Assembly (NCBI GenBank): GCA_018400215.1
Contig: JAGYNF010000006.1
Span: 1-20,857, forward strand
Reading direction: 5' to 3'
DNA: 20,857 bases
Origin: Cyanobium sp. M55B138
Lineage (GTDB): Bacteria; Cyanobacteriota; Cyanobacteriia; PCC-6307; Cyanobiaceae
A model generated the notes under the pieces. The model had not been told where the DNA came from and ran no database searches. It saw only the letters and a list, made by a program, of their open reading frames with translations. The position numbers were made by a program, and so were the translations under genes. Positions 1 through 8,592 of the stretch are shown here, one piece after another (position 1 is the first letter of the stretch; each line of letters starts with the position of its first letter).

Positions 1-362
1 GCTTCTGGGGCGACCTGGCCCGCAGTGAGCTGCACTAGTCGTGCCGGGCGCTGCTGCAGGCGGAGACGGCGAGCTCGGGGCGGGTGGAGAACCCGGAGGA
101 TCTGCCGCCGCTGGAGCGCCGCGCCTGGTACCAGTCCGAGCGGGAGCGCGTGCATCTGGAGCGGGAGCAAGAGCACCTGGTCCCCGCCGAGGAGGTTCGC
201 GAGCAGCTCGCGCTGGTGATCAAGATCACCAACCAGTTTCTCGACACGCTCCCCGATGTGCTCGAGCGCGATTGTCGGCTCCCGACCGATGCGATCGCGG
301 TCTTGGAGAAGCGCCTGTCGTTGGCGCGCTCCGACTGGGCCGAACGGCTGGAGGCGGCATGA
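1..362 (+). CDS. Phage terminase small subunit (Nu1/DUF1441-like), 5' partial
   Basis: The C-terminal part of a small terminase subunit, which recognises phage DNA for packaging and recruits the large subunit. The reading frame enters from the left edge. It contains an in-frame TAG at 36-38 and is then open from a GTG at 84 to the TGA at 360-362. The open part is rich in charged helices (residues like RAWYQSERERVHLE), followed by LVPAEEVR and FLDTLPDVLERD. These match the DUF1441 type of small terminase as I know it. The next gene starts inside its stop codon (ATGA at 359-362), as expected for a terminase pair. The TAG is either a base error or marks an upstream fragment; the true start is probably outside the window. 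Confidence 0.72.
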
Positions 363-2393
363 GCTACGCCAGCGCCGTCTCGATCCGCCGCGAGGTCGCC
401 CGCTCCGCCCGCCCGCAGGAGCACATCAGCGTGTCCGAGGCGGCGATGCGTCATCTGCGTCTGCACACCGATTCCGGCGGCTCCGAGCCCTGGAACCCGG
501 ACCTGACGCCCTACATGGTCGAGCCGATGGACCGTCTGATCGATCGGCGCTACGAGGCCGTGATCTTCATCGGCCCCGCCCGGACCGGCAAGACGGGCGC
601 ACTCCTGGGCTTTCTCGCCTACATCATCACCTGCGATCCGTCCGACGCCATGGTCCTGCACATGAGCCAGGACAAGGCCGGGAAGTTTTCGAAAAAAGAC
701 CTCCGCCGCATGTACCGCGAGAGCCCGACCCTCGGCGCCGAGCTGACCGGCCGGGCCAGCGACAACAACGTCTTCGAGAAGACCCACAAGTCCGGCAACG
801 TGCTCTACATCGGCTGGCCGTCCGCCTCCCAGCTGTCCGGCGAGACGATCAAATACATGGCCATCACCGACATGGACCGGATGTCCCTGTCGGTGGAAGG
901 GGAGGGCAGCCCCTTCCTCATGGCCAAAAAGCGCACCCAGACGTTCCTCAGCCGGGGGCGCACCTACGTCGAGACCTCCCCTGGCTACGAGGTCACCGAT
1001 CCCAAGTACAGCCTGAGACACCCGCACGAAGCCCCGCCCGCACCCGGCGCCGTTGCGCTCTACAACCAGGGCACCATGTGCCGCCGCTACCTGCCGTGTC
1101 CGCACTGCGGCGAGTTCTTCATGGAGCCGAGCGACTTCAGCGGCTTCAGCTTCGCCCACAATCGCGACCTCCTGGGCGCCACCATCCCCGAGGCCATCGG
1201 CGAGGTGCACCTGATCTGCACCGCCAACGGCTGCCTGATCGACCCCTCGCACAAACAGGCCATGTCGCGCGCCGGCCTGTGGGTGCCTGCCGGCGGTCGA
1301 ATCGAGGACGGCCGTGTCGTCGGCGAGCCGCGTGACGCACCCTACGCCAGCTACTGGCTGACCGGCGTGTCGGCCGCGGCGGTGGCGAGCTCCGCGGCGC
1401 TGGGGAATTCCTGGGCCAGGGCCTTGGCGTTCACCTCGCCCACGTGGTGGATGCCCAGGCCGTAGAGCTGGCGGTGCCAGGGCTGCTGTTTCGAGCTGGC
1501 CAGGGCGGCCACCAGGTTCTCGGTAAGGGATCATGGTCAAATTTTTCCGCACGGCGTGCGCTTCATCCTCGCGGCCGTCGACATCCAGGGCGGGCGCGAT
1601 CGGCGCTTCGTGGTCCAGATGATCGGCTACGGCGAGCACCTGGAGAGTTGGATCATCGACCGCTTCAACATCCGCCACCTCGACGCCGACGACGACAGCA
1701 TCCGCCTCGACATGAGCACCCATGTGGAGCACTGGGACGTGCTGATCCACCAGGTCATCGACCGCACCTACCCCTGGCCGACGGCGGCGGCCGACACATG
1801 CCCGTCCACCTCACCGTCTGCGACACCGGCGGCGAAGACGGCGTGACCGACCGCGCCTACGCCTTCTACCGATCGCTGCGCCTGCGCGGCCTGTCCAACA
1901 AACTGATGCTCGTGAAGGGCGCGAGCGGCCGCTCCGCCCCCAAGCTCGGGCGCTACCCGGACACCACCAAGCGCAAAGACCGCAACGCCGAGTCCCGCGG
2001 CGACGTGCCCGTGTGGTTCATCAACACCAACACCCTCAAGGACATCATCAACAACAACATGGGCCGCACCGACCCCGGCCCCGGCTACATGCACTGGCCC
2101 GCATGGCTCGGGACCTGGTTCTTCGACGAGCTCACCGCGGAGAAGCGCAAAGACGACGGCACTTGGGAGCAGGTCAGCCCCGTAACGAGGCGTTCGACCT
2201 CTACACCTACGCCCACGCCGGCCTGATCCGCCTCGGCGCCGACAAGTTCAACTGGCAGCAGCCCCGCACCTGGGCCGCCGACTGGGACGACAACCCCGAG
2301 ATCGTCATGCCCGACAGTCAGGCCGTCGACCCGCTACCGCGCGCCGTGGTGCCGACGGCACGGCCGGTGCGGTTTCGGCAGAAGGCCAGATAA
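359..2393 (+). pseudogene. terL: Phage terminase large subunit (lambda GpA family), interrupted by foreign DNA and frameshifted
   Basis: The ATPase/nuclease motor that packages DNA into the prohead. It starts at ATG 359, overlapping the small-subunit stop. A Walker A motif GPARTGKT lies at 572-595. The Walker B-like segment ITDMDRM is near 863-883, with the usual acidic pair altered to D-M-D. A CPHC...C zinc-finger-like segment is near 1097. The protein is normal through YWLTGVSAA (about 1378), then runs into about 150 bp of unrelated inverted DNA (see the ligA-like feature). It resumes near 1544 with GVRFILAAVDIQGG, the start of the nuclease domain. Roughly 70-90 residues that normally join the ATPase and nuclease domains are absent. 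Further frame changes lie near 1785 and 2180, and the C-terminus ends at TAA 2391-2393. As written it cannot encode a working terminase. A chimeric assembly is as likely as a real disruption. Confidence 0.85.
1380..1530 (-). pseudogene. ligA: Fragment resembling NAD+-dependent DNA ligase (LigA), helix-hairpin-helix region, inside terL
   Basis: Reading the minus strand from 1530 down to about 1380 gives a continuous peptide: [20 protein letters not shown], then [20 protein letters not shown] and [12 protein letters not shown]. This matches the helix-hairpin-helix part of bacterial LigA (compare ENL..A.E.SK....R.LY.LGI..VGE..A..LA..F). The SKQQPW and YGLGI wording is, from memory, typical of cyanobacterial LigA. 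The minus-strand frame is bounded by stops at 1531-1533 and 1351-1353. Only about 50 residues of a roughly 670-residue protein are present, with no start and no catalytic domain. It lies exactly where the terminase loses similarity. The identification rests on motif recall, not a database search. Confidence 0.68.
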
Positions 2394-2398
2394 CCGGC

Positions 2399-4132
2399 AT
2401 GACAACCCCGTTGTGGTCGGGAAGGCCGTGCTGCACCTCGGCGACTGTCTCGACGTGATGCGGGGATGGACCCCGCATCTGTCGACTCGATCGTCTGCGA
2501 TCCGCCGTATGGCCTTGGGTTCATGGGGAAGGAGTGGGACAGCGGAAAGTCTTTTGTCGAGCGCAAGGCGGCAAAGCCCAACACGTTCGATCACGTCGGC
2601 GGCAACCACAATCCGGCGAACAGCAAGGATCAGCAGCGCACAAGGCATCGCGAGGGCATTGCTTACCAGGAATTCATGCACGACTCATTTACGGAAGCCC
2701 TGCGTGTCGCCAAGCCCGGCGCCCATCTGCTTGCGTTCGGCGGCACCCGCACGTTCCACCGGCTCGCTGTCGCGATCGAGGATGCAGGATGGGAGATCCG
2801 CGATACGGTGATGTGGGTTTACGGGTCGGGTTTAGCAAAGGCTTTAACCTGCGCAGAGCTGGCGTATGTGTTTGTTCTGAAAGTGGGAATGCTGTATCAT
2901 GTATCCATCACGAAACTGGAGATGGGCATGGCAAACAGACAACCAAACACGACGTGCGACTTGTGCGGGAAGCGATCTACCGACGCCCGAATCTGCTCCT
3001 CAAGAACAAGGGAAAGTTTTGCTCTACGGCTTGCAGGAACAAGGTTCACAAGGCGTTTGGCCCGGGGGTCGAATCCGAAGCTGGCAGGAGAAAACAATCC
3101 GGCGTGGAGCGGGGAGCTATATCGAGCCGGAGAAAGGGTATCGGATGATACGGAATCCGAGCCATCCGCGAGCGCGACAGAATGGGTATGTTCTGGAGCA
3201 CATTCCGGTAGCCGAGAAGATACTTGGCCGATCGTTGACGGCGGAGGAGGAGGTCCATCACATCAACCGGGATCGGGCGGACAACAGGCCGGAGAACCTG
3301 AAGGTCTACGCGAGTCATCTGGAGCACTGGATGGACGAGCATTACACGGACGTGGCCAATGCCCGCGATGCGGCAAATTACTCAAAGAATACGAAGGATT
3401 CGGGACATCTCTAAAACCAGCGTTTGAGCCGATCATCGTCGCGCGCAAACCCCTCGACGGCACCGTCGCCGGGAATGTGCTCAAGCACGGCTGCGGGGCG
3501 TTGAATGTGGATGGGTGTCGGATTACTGCGGATGGCGGTCGCCCGTTGCGCGAGATCGACCCGAAACAGACGAACAACAACGCCTATGCCGGGCGCATGG
3601 ACGGATCGCTTCAAGGGGGATCGAAAGCCGTTGGCGAGACGACTCTTGGCCGGTTCCCCGCGAACCTCATTCACGACGGCTCGCCCGAGGTGGTCGCGCT
3701 GTTTCCGCAAACGGAATCGGGCACACTGAATCAAGGATCGATCACGTCGGAAAACCGGATCTACGGCAAGCGCGGAGGGTACGACAACCCGACGCTGTAT
3801 CAAGGCAACCAAGGCAGCGCCGCCGCTTCTTCTACTGCGCCAAAGCCAACAAGTCCGACCGCGACACCGACAACACGCACCCGACCGTAAAACCCGTCGA
3901 GCTGATGCGCTATCTGGTGCGCTTGGTTACCCCGCCACGCGGCGTCACGCTGGACCCCTTTATGGGCTCAGGTTCTACCGGAGTCGCCGCCGTCCTCGAA
4001 GAGGCCCGGTTCATCGGCATCGACTACGAACCAAGCTATTTCGAGATCGCCAGCCGCCGCATCGACGACGCCCAACGCCAGCAGACCCTAGACCTGGATC
4101 CGCCCGACCCGCGCGCCCAAACCCCTCAATAA
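2399..4132 (+). CDS. DNA adenine/cytosine-N4 methyltransferase, beta class, interrupted by an HNH endonuclease insertion
   Basis: An S-adenosylmethionine-dependent DNA methyltransferase. Phages use such enzymes to protect DNA from host restriction or to regulate genes. The start is ATG 2399, six bases after the terminase stop; one lost C near 2410 then brings the frame into VVVGKAVLHLGDCLDVM. The catalytic DPPY lies at 2499-2510, followed by GLGFMGKEWD. The AdoMet-binding DPFMGSGST lies at 3953-3979, near the C-terminus. The order DPPY then FxGSG defines the beta class. The first part is good to about GSGFSKGFNL (near 2850). The protein resumes at about 3370 with KLLKEYEGFGTSLKPAFEPI. The intervening ~520 bp carry an HNH endonuclease. 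Other frame changes lie near 2463, 2831 and 3825. The stop is TAA 4130-4132. The target sequence is unknown. Confidence 0.87.
2928..3414 (+). CDS. HNH homing-type endonuclease inside the methyltransferase gene
   Basis: A site-specific DNA nuclease of the phage HNH type. A good Shine-Dalgarno, GGAG at 2918-2921, precedes ATG 2928. The N-terminus has a zinc-ribbon-like module (CDLCGK, about 18 residues, then FCSTAC). Next come GENNPAW and a core reading GYVLEHIPVAEKILGR, EEVHHINRDRADNRPENLKV and HLEHW. The HH pair, the DNRPENL motif and the final H are the usual HNH_3-type signature. The frame changes at about 2965, 3065 and 3115 through single-base losses. The reading frame runs past the likely insertion end into methyltransferase sequence, with the TAA at 3412-3414. 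Base composition is visibly less GC-rich than the neighbours, which fits a mobile gene. It probably arrived by homing into the conserved methyltransferase gene. Confidence 0.85.
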
Positions 4133-4159
4133 AAAATCCCGGTTTTCGTCTTCGCCCCC

Positions 4160-4190
4160 TTGCGCTCTTATAATTACATGCTAGTATTAT
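4160..4190 (+). promoter_or_regulatory. Candidate promoter in an AT-rich island
   Basis: The 100-base gap after the methyltransferase is strikingly AT-rich for this window. It holds TTGCGC at 4160-4165 and TATTAT at 4185-4190 with a 19-base spacer. A perfect TATAAT also sits at 4169-4174, but only a weak -35 precedes it. The next gene begins at 4233 after a GGAGAG ribosome site. A sigma-70-type promoter for the small-gene cluster is plausible, by sequence match only. Confidence 0.4.
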
Positions 4191-4232
4191 ATTCAAGCAG
4201 GGGCAACGACGACAACCAACCGGAGAGACGCC

Positions 4233-4663
4233 ATGCAGACCATCATCAACCGCAGCCCGCTGACCATCTCGATCGACACGGACGGCGCAATCACCGTGAC
4301 ACTGAACAGCGCTCCGCTGGCGATGCCTTTCGGCACCAAGATCAAGGCGCTTTCCGAGGTGAAAGGCTCCGGAACGGCTGCGCTGGTTGCAGCAGCCAAG
4401 GCCAAGGGCGGCACGCACCTGATGGGATCGCGCGTTGCGCTGCTCCCCGGCGAGGCCGATCTGATCGCCGCAGCGCTTGCGTCGCATCCCGCGCTGATCG
4501 CCAAGGATGCCGCATTCAGGCTGAGTGTGAGCGGCTCGCCGCGGCCGAGCGCAAGATCAACGCCGAAAACGCATGGCAGACCGACCCCCGCTACGGCTTT
4601 GCAGAAGGCGCCGAGACCCCGGATCGCGCAGACAACACGCCGAGCCACAAGCGGGATTATTGA
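4233..4663 (+). CDS. Hypothetical phage protein, about 143 aa
   Basis: No family recognised. It starts at ATG 4233 behind GGAGAG (4222-4227) and is the first gene after the promoter-like island. The N-terminus (MQTIINRSPLTISIDTDGAI) is beta-rich. The middle is alanine-rich (SGTAALVAAAKAKGG). The C-terminal third continues in a shifted frame from about 4518 as AECERLAAAERKINAENAWQ and a polar tail ending SHKRDY. Restoring one lost C (TTCAG to TTCCAG) gives 143 codons plus the stop at 4661-4663. The intact N-terminal part reads like a small soluble accessory protein. It could be an early or regulatory protein inserted in the late operon. Confidence 0.6.
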
Positions 4664-4704
4664 TCACAACCACGGCCCCGCAATGGGCCAAGAGGATAGG
4701 CGAC

Positions 4705-5060
4705 ATGACCACAATCAACATCACCGGAACCATCCTTTCAGGCAACCTCGGCGAAGGCTGGAGCGACCAAGACGAGGCGGCCGAGGCTTACGCAGAGTTC
4801 CTTTCCGCGCGGTATCGCGCGGCAGCCAGATCAAGTTTCCGGGCGCAGAAATCAGCGTCGAGATCGAAGTCGAGTACAACACGGAGGGATGTTCCCCCGA
4901 TGCGATCGCGACCGGAGACGCCGGCACCCTCGAAATGGCGCGGCGAGGACATGCTGACCAACGACGGCGCATGGAACGAGTTCCTCGACTCCGACGCCGC
5001 GCGCGAAGCTGGCCTAATCACCCCAACCGCCCGGCTCCGTCTGGGCAGGACACCACATGA
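4705..5060 (+). CDS. Hypothetical acidic phage protein, about 119 aa
   Basis: No family recognised. It starts at ATG 4705 after an AAGAGGA ribosome site (4690-4696). It begins MTTINITGTILSGNLGEGW, followed by DEAAEAYAEFL. It then continues in shifted frames as QIKFPGAEISVEIEVEYNTE and LTNDGAWNEFLDSDAAREAG, ending SGQDTT at the TGA 5058-5060. The frame changes lie near 4825, 4935 and 5037. The acidic alpha/beta composition suggests a small soluble protein. Its stop overlaps the next start (ATGA), so it is co-translated with the following small genes. Confidence 0.55.
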
Positions 5061-5248
5061 ACACCGAGAGCCTGATCCGAGACACCATCGCCGGCACATG
5101 GCGCGCCGGCCACTACGATACGGCGATCGACCGGCTCAGTGGCGCGCGGATGGCGTTGCTGTACGTCGAGCCCAAGAGTGCCGCCATCGACGATTTGACC
5201 GATCTCATCAACGTGGCGCTACGGCTCTACGCTGAGGATGCGACATGA
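5057..5248 (+). CDS. Hypothetical small protein, 63 aa
   Basis: An unbroken small frame overlapping both neighbours by ATGA (5057-5060 and 5245-5248). It begins MNTESLIRDTIAGTWRAGHY and ends VALRLYAEDAT. It is predicted mostly helical and acidic, with no cysteine or membrane segment. I do not recognise a family. The tight coupling to the ribbon-helix-helix gene that follows is the only hint of its role; it could be an accessory to that regulator. Confidence 0.6.
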   Translation: MNTESLIRDTIAGTWRAGHYDTAIDRLSGARMALLYVEPKSAAIDDLTDLINVALRLYAEDAT

Positions 5249-5425
5249 CCGAAACCAAACGCGGCCGGGCCGGCCGCCCGCGGACAACCCGATTGCGACA
5301 CGGCAGATCTCGATTCTTTTGCCGCTGAACCTGGTCGAGAAGGCGCGGCGAATCGGCGACGATAACCTGACCGAGGGCGTGCGTCGCGCGCTGCGGGCGT
5401 ATCGGGAGAAGGAGAAAACCCATGA
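5245..5425 (+). CDS. Ribbon-helix-helix-like DNA-binding protein, about 60 aa
   Basis: A small probable transcriptional regulator. It starts at ATG 5245 (overlapping the previous stop). The N-terminus is basic and proline/glycine-rich (MTETKRGRAGRP). After one lost base near 5280 it continues ADNPIATRQISILLPLNLVE, then KARRIGDDNLTEGVRRALRAYREKEK. A short beta strand (RQISILLP) followed by two helices separated by GDDNLTEG is the Arc/CopG pattern. Adding one A to the run at 5416-5419 ends it at the TGA of the ATGA that starts the next gene (5422-5425), giving 60 residues. Such proteins usually act as dimeric repressors. The operator is unknown. Confidence 0.65.
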
Positions 5426-5842
5426 CCATCATCAAAACAAAGGCCAAGCCATCGACTGGACCGACTACTGGACCAGCGAGCACGCGCGCGCCGGGCTGTT
5501 CTTTCTGAGCTGGAACGCCGGTTGCGCCCGCCTGCTGATCCCCGACAGCCAGAAGCACTGCCTGCGCGAGATGCGCAACGCGACCGAGGTCATCGTCTCG
5601 CGCGGACCTTGGACCGACCAGGGCGGTCGGGATGCGCTCGAGCTGATGTGGGAAGACGGGACCGACTACCCCTTTGCCGTGCACCTGGTCGCCGAGCAGA
5701 CCGACCGGTTGATCCCGACACGCAGCAAGGCGCGGGGTTTGATGTTGCGGCCTGGACCCGTGGAGGGCTTAAAGCACGCTGGCCGGGGCGGTATCGCGTG
5801 GTCGATGCGATTCCGGATCTGCGGCCGTGGAGTCAGCAATGA
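5422..5842 (+). CDS. Conserved-looking hypothetical phage protein, about 140 aa
   Basis: No named family. It starts at ATG 5422 after GAGAAGGAG and shifts frame near 5450. It then reads AIDWTDYWTSEHARAGLFFL and SWNAGCARLLIPDSQKH. The middle is acidic (ALELMWEDGTDYPFAVHLV). The C-terminus continues from about 5725 as FDVAAWTRGG, then PGRYRVVDAIPDLRPWSQQ. Two single-base repairs give exactly 141 codons ending at TGA 5840-5842. The compact beta-rich ending and the lack of signal or membrane segments suggest a cytoplasmic or virion accessory protein. Confidence 0.6.
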
Positions 5843-6041
5843 ACGACGAAAAAGTACAAAAAGTGTGCAATTTATGCACTGCGCAGACTGCGGCCGCGAG
5901 ATCGAGCTAAACAAACGACCGTGCGAGGATTGGCAACTCGAAGACGGCCGAACCGTCTGCCCTGAGTGCTGCATCGCCGACATGCAGGCGATCGTAGAGC
6001 GTGCCCGGGAGGAAGTCGGTCAGCCCCGCACAAAACACTGA
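5839..6041 (+). CDS. Small zinc-finger-like protein, about 67 aa
   Basis: It starts in the ATGA overlap at 5839. Adding one A in the AAAAA run near 5858 joins MNDEKVQK to SVQFMHCADCGREIELNKRP, then CEDWQLEDGRTVCPECC and a helical tail ending TKH. Two CxxC pairs about 30 residues apart (CADC and CPEC) form a probable treble-clef or zinc-ribbon metal site. Alternatively translation starts at ATG 5875 directly before the first CxxC. Proteins of this kind are common in phage accessory regions; nucleic-acid binding is an inference. Confidence 0.6.
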
Positions 6042-6052
6042 CCGACAAGCAA

Positions 6053-6170
6053 ACCATTTCCCTGCCCCCAAGAAAATGGTCCCACCCCTCACAAACACTA
6101 GATATGGGGTTACACAGTGACCCCAACCACAACCACACTATGCGCAGACCTCAAGGAGCCGTCTGCGCAT
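6053..6170 (+). promoter_or_regulatory. Structured leader with three inverted repeats before the gpW-like gene
   Basis: The 127-base gap before the joining-protein start has three inverted repeats. ACCATTT/AAATGGT lie at 6053-6059 and 6074-6080. TGGGGT/ACCCCA lie at 6105-6110 and 6120-6125. A perfect 10-bp pair, ATGCGCAGAC/GTCTGCGCAT, lies at 6140-6149 and 6161-6170. The 11-base loop of the last contains AAGGAG (6153-6158), a strong ribosome site. Its 3' arm ends on the first two bases of ATG 6169. This could control translation of the joiner. No T tract follows, so none looks like a terminator. Confidence 0.5.
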
Positions 6171-6376
6171 GCCTCCACCACCGAGGACCGTGACCGTCTA
6201 CGCGCTGCCTTAACCGGCGGCGAGATGATGGTCAAATTCGCCGACGGGCGCCTCGTGCAGTACCGCTCCGTCTCGGAGATCCGCCAGGCGCTCGCCCTGG
6301 TCGACTCGGGCTTGACGCCGCATCCGGACAGCGTCGGCCCGCGGCCTTCCGCGTCAACGTGAGCAAGGGCGTCTGA
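6169..6376 (+). CDS. Head-tail joining protein, gpW-like, about 69 aa
   Basis: A small connector protein that in lambda completes the head before tail attachment. I chose ATG 6169 because AAGGAG (6153-6158) lies ten bases upstream. One lost C just after the ATG gives STTEDRDRLRAALTGGEMMV, then KFADGRLVQYRSVSEIRQAL. A second lost base near 6345 gives the basic tail RVNVSKGV ending at TGA 6374-6376. The repaired length of 69 residues is close to that of lambda W, about 68 from memory. Its place just before the portal is the lambda position. Without repair, a GTG at 6117 would give an open frame ending at 6362; I think this is less likely. Confidence 0.72.
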
Positions 6377-6378
6377 CG

Positions 6379-7822
6379 ATGGCCCTGGTCCCCGCCGTCC
6401 AGCTTCTCGATTCCCGCGGCCGCCCGATGCGCAACAGCGCCTACGAGTCCGCCACCGTCGCGCGCCGCGGCTCCAGCTGGAACGCCCCCGGCTCCGGGCC
6501 GAATCAGGCCCTCAGCTACAGCCTCACGACCCTACGCAACCGCGCCCGCGCAGCCGAGCGCAACAACCCCTGGCTGTGGTCCGCGATCGACCGCCTCGTC
6601 TCCAACGAGGTCGGTGTCGGCGTGACCTTGCGCCCGCGCGCCAAGGATCCGGAGTTCCGCAAGGCCGCCGTCTCCCTCTGGGAGCGCTCCCGCCGCGAGC
6701 TCGACCCCGAGGCACGCTCGACTTCGGCGGCCAGCAGGCCAGGCCGTGCGCGCCCGCCGCGTGGCCGGCGAGGTCTTTGTGCGCCGTCGGCGCCGCACCA
6801 ACGACAGCGCGTTTGCCGTGCCGCTGCAGGTCCAGATCCTCGAAGCGGAGTTCATGCCCGTCGGCGATCATCGCGACCTGCCCAACGGCAACAGCATCCG
6901 CGACGCCATCGAGTTCGACCCCCGCGGCGCCCGCGGCGCCCGCGTCGCCTACTGGCCCTACATCGCACACCCGAGCGACGACACCCGCGGCAGCGGCTGG
7001 AACCGACAGGTGCGCGTCCCGGCCGAGGACATCATCCATCACTACCTGCCGACCCGCCCCGGCCAACGCCGCGGCGAGCCCACGGCCGTGCGCTCCCTGC
7101 TCCCCGCGCGCACCTTCGACACCTACGAAGACGCCGAGCTGATGCGCAAGCAGACCCGCGCCGATCACCACCCAGGAGCTGCCTACCGCGAGGCGTTCAC
7201 GGACCAGGACTGGCACTTCGACCCCTTCACCGGCGCGCCCATCACCAATCTGGACGCACCCCAGATCGACGTGGAGCCCGGAACCTTCCTCGGCCTCGCC
7301 CCGGGGGAGAAGCTGCAACTGTTCGACGCCGACGACAACGGCGCCGGCCTGGACGCCTACAGCCGCACAGTCCTGCTCAAGATCTGCGCCGGCTTCGGCG
7401 TGCCCTTCGAGCTGGTCACCGGCGACTGGTCCAAGGTCAACGACCGCCTCGTCCGCGCCGTGCTCAACGAGTTTCACCGATCCATCGAAGCCGCCCAAGA
7501 CCACCTGCTGATCTTCCAGGTCTGCCTCGGTGTGTGGTCCTGGTGGATGGACGCCGCCGTCTTCGCCGGCCGCCTCCCGGCCCCCGGCTACGCCACCACC
7601 CGACACGACTACCTCGCCGTCCAGGCCCGCCCGCACGGCTGGCGTTACGTCAACCCGGCGCAGGATGTGGAGGCCAAGATCAAGGCCATCGGCGCCCATC
7701 TGACGTCGCGCATCACCGCGATCGACGAACAGCCCGGGCCGTCGGCTGAGGAGATTGACGCGCAGATTGCCGACGACCCTTGGGCGATGACGCCCGCACC
7801 GACCACGCCGGGTGCCGCATGA
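6379..7822 (+). CDS. Portal protein (lambda gpB family), frameshifted
   Basis: The dodecameric ring at the capsid vertex through which DNA enters and leaves. It starts at ATG 6379, two bases after the joiner stop. It begins MALVPAVQLLDSRGRPMRNS. Next come an N-terminal helical region, RNNPWLWSAIDRLVSNEVG, and a region interrupted at about 6715 and 6745. It continues as AVPLQVQILEAEFMP and EDIIHHYLPTRPGQRRGEP. A long clean stretch includes GFGVPFELVTGDWSKVNDR, the family's typical segment (GVPYE.L.GD.S..N). The C-terminus is acidic and ends at TGA 7820-7822. Two one-base repairs give 481 residues, within the family's usual range. A local frame disturbance is also likely near 7165-7180. Confidence 0.9.
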
Positions 7823-7914
7823 ACGCGTGCGCAGCATCCCCGAAAACGACGAACCCCCGAGCGGCTGTCACCGCGCGAGGGCTCTTGCCACAACCAGTAA
7901 AGCAGGTACCGATC
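7823..7914 (+). promoter_or_regulatory. Short intergenic leader before rha with an imperfect hairpin
   Basis: A gap between the portal stop and rha. CCCCCGAGCG near 7856 and CGCGCGAGGG near 7872 pair at eight of ten positions. The arms flank a short loop. No T run follows. It could attenuate readthrough or be a transcriptional boundary for the inserted rha gene. The portal-side ATG at 7819 reads in frame into rha through this gap, so an N-terminally extended Rha (270 aa) cannot be excluded. Confidence 0.3.
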
Positions 7915-8592
7915 ATGGCTAAGCAAAGTGTAACCCATCACGAGATCGCGGGCGTGATCGAGATCCATCGCAACAAGCCGATGGTGTCGAGCCTGAAGAT
8001 TGCGGAGTTGTTTGAGCGTCCGCATAAAAACGTTCTCGCAGCCATCCGCCGCGAGCTCGCCGACGATATTTCGCGGCTTAAACTTGAGCCGCGAGACTAC
8101 ATAGATGCCCGCGGAAAGTCGCAGCCCGTGTTTTGGCTTGACGAGCGTCAAGCGCTTGTCGTGATGCCGTTCCTAGGAGGCAAGAAATCCCGCGAAGGCC
8201 AGCGCAAGCTTGTCGACGCCTACCTCTACTACCGCGACGCCTTCAAGAACCCGCCCCGCGCCGACCTGGTCCGGGGCAAGCGCGACGCCAGCCGAGTGCT
8301 GACCGACTCCATCATCGACATGCGTTCCGAGCACGGCAAAGACACGACCGCCGTGCACTACATGAGCGAGCAGAAGCTGTGCAACTGGGCCGTGAACGGC
8401 GCCTTCAAAGCACTGGACGAATCGAGCCTCAGCAACGAAGACCTTGAGCTGCTGCGCCTGGTGCGCGAACGCAACGCCGCGCTGATCGCCGCCGAAATCG
8501 ACTACCCCGAGCGCAAGGCCCGCCTCGCGCAATACGCCATCCGCCAGCGCACCAAGCTGATCGCCACCGCACCAGGAGACCAAGCCCTATGA
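7915..8592 (+). CDS. rha: Rha-family phage regulatory protein
   Basis: A Rha-type regulator, known from phage phi80/P22-like elements as a DNA-binding anti-repressor or regulatory protein. It starts at ATG 7915 behind AGCAGG (7901-7906). The N-terminal domain reads PMVSSLKIAELFERPHKNVL and AAIRRELADD, followed by RDYIDARGKSQPVFWLDERQ and ALVVMPFLGGKKS. This is the characteristic pRha pattern (the S..IAE.F...H.NVL motif, Y.L..dg..L..mGF.G.kA-like end). A helical C-terminal region (about residues 115-225) follows. The frame is unbroken, unlike most neighbours. The gene sits between portal and protease, where lambda has none, so it looks like an inserted moron. It overlaps the protease start by ATGA. 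Confidence 0.85.
   Translation: MAKQSVTHHEIAGVIEIHRNKPMVSSLKIAELFERPHKNVLAAIRRELADDISRLKLEPRDYIDARGKSQPVFWLDERQALVVMPFLGGKKSREGQRKLVDAYLYYRDAFKNPPRADLVRGKRDASRVLTDSIIDMRSEHGKDTTAVHYMSEQKLCNWAVNGAFKALDESSLSNEDLELLRLVRERNAALIAAEIDYPERKARLAQYAIRQRTKLIATAPGDQAL

Noticed and set aside
36..38. True stop ending an upstream gene, with the small terminase starting at GTG 84
   Set aside because: Possible, but the peptide before the TAG continues in the same frame, and one base error explains it equally; not decided.
35..1750. A 571-codon antisense open frame across the terminase
   Set aside because: It is an open frame caused by GC-rich codons opposite the terminase. Its peptide has no motif. The ligA-like peptide inside the region is in a different minus-strand frame.
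2850..3370. An intein in the methyltransferase
   Set aside because: No first Cys/Ser splice block, no terminal His-Asn before a nucleophile, and the HNH gene has its own ribosome site.
2466..3890. A single 474-aa protein spanning the methyltransferase and HNH regions
   Set aside because: The frame is open only by chance. The HNH core and the methyltransferase C-terminus are read in other frames.
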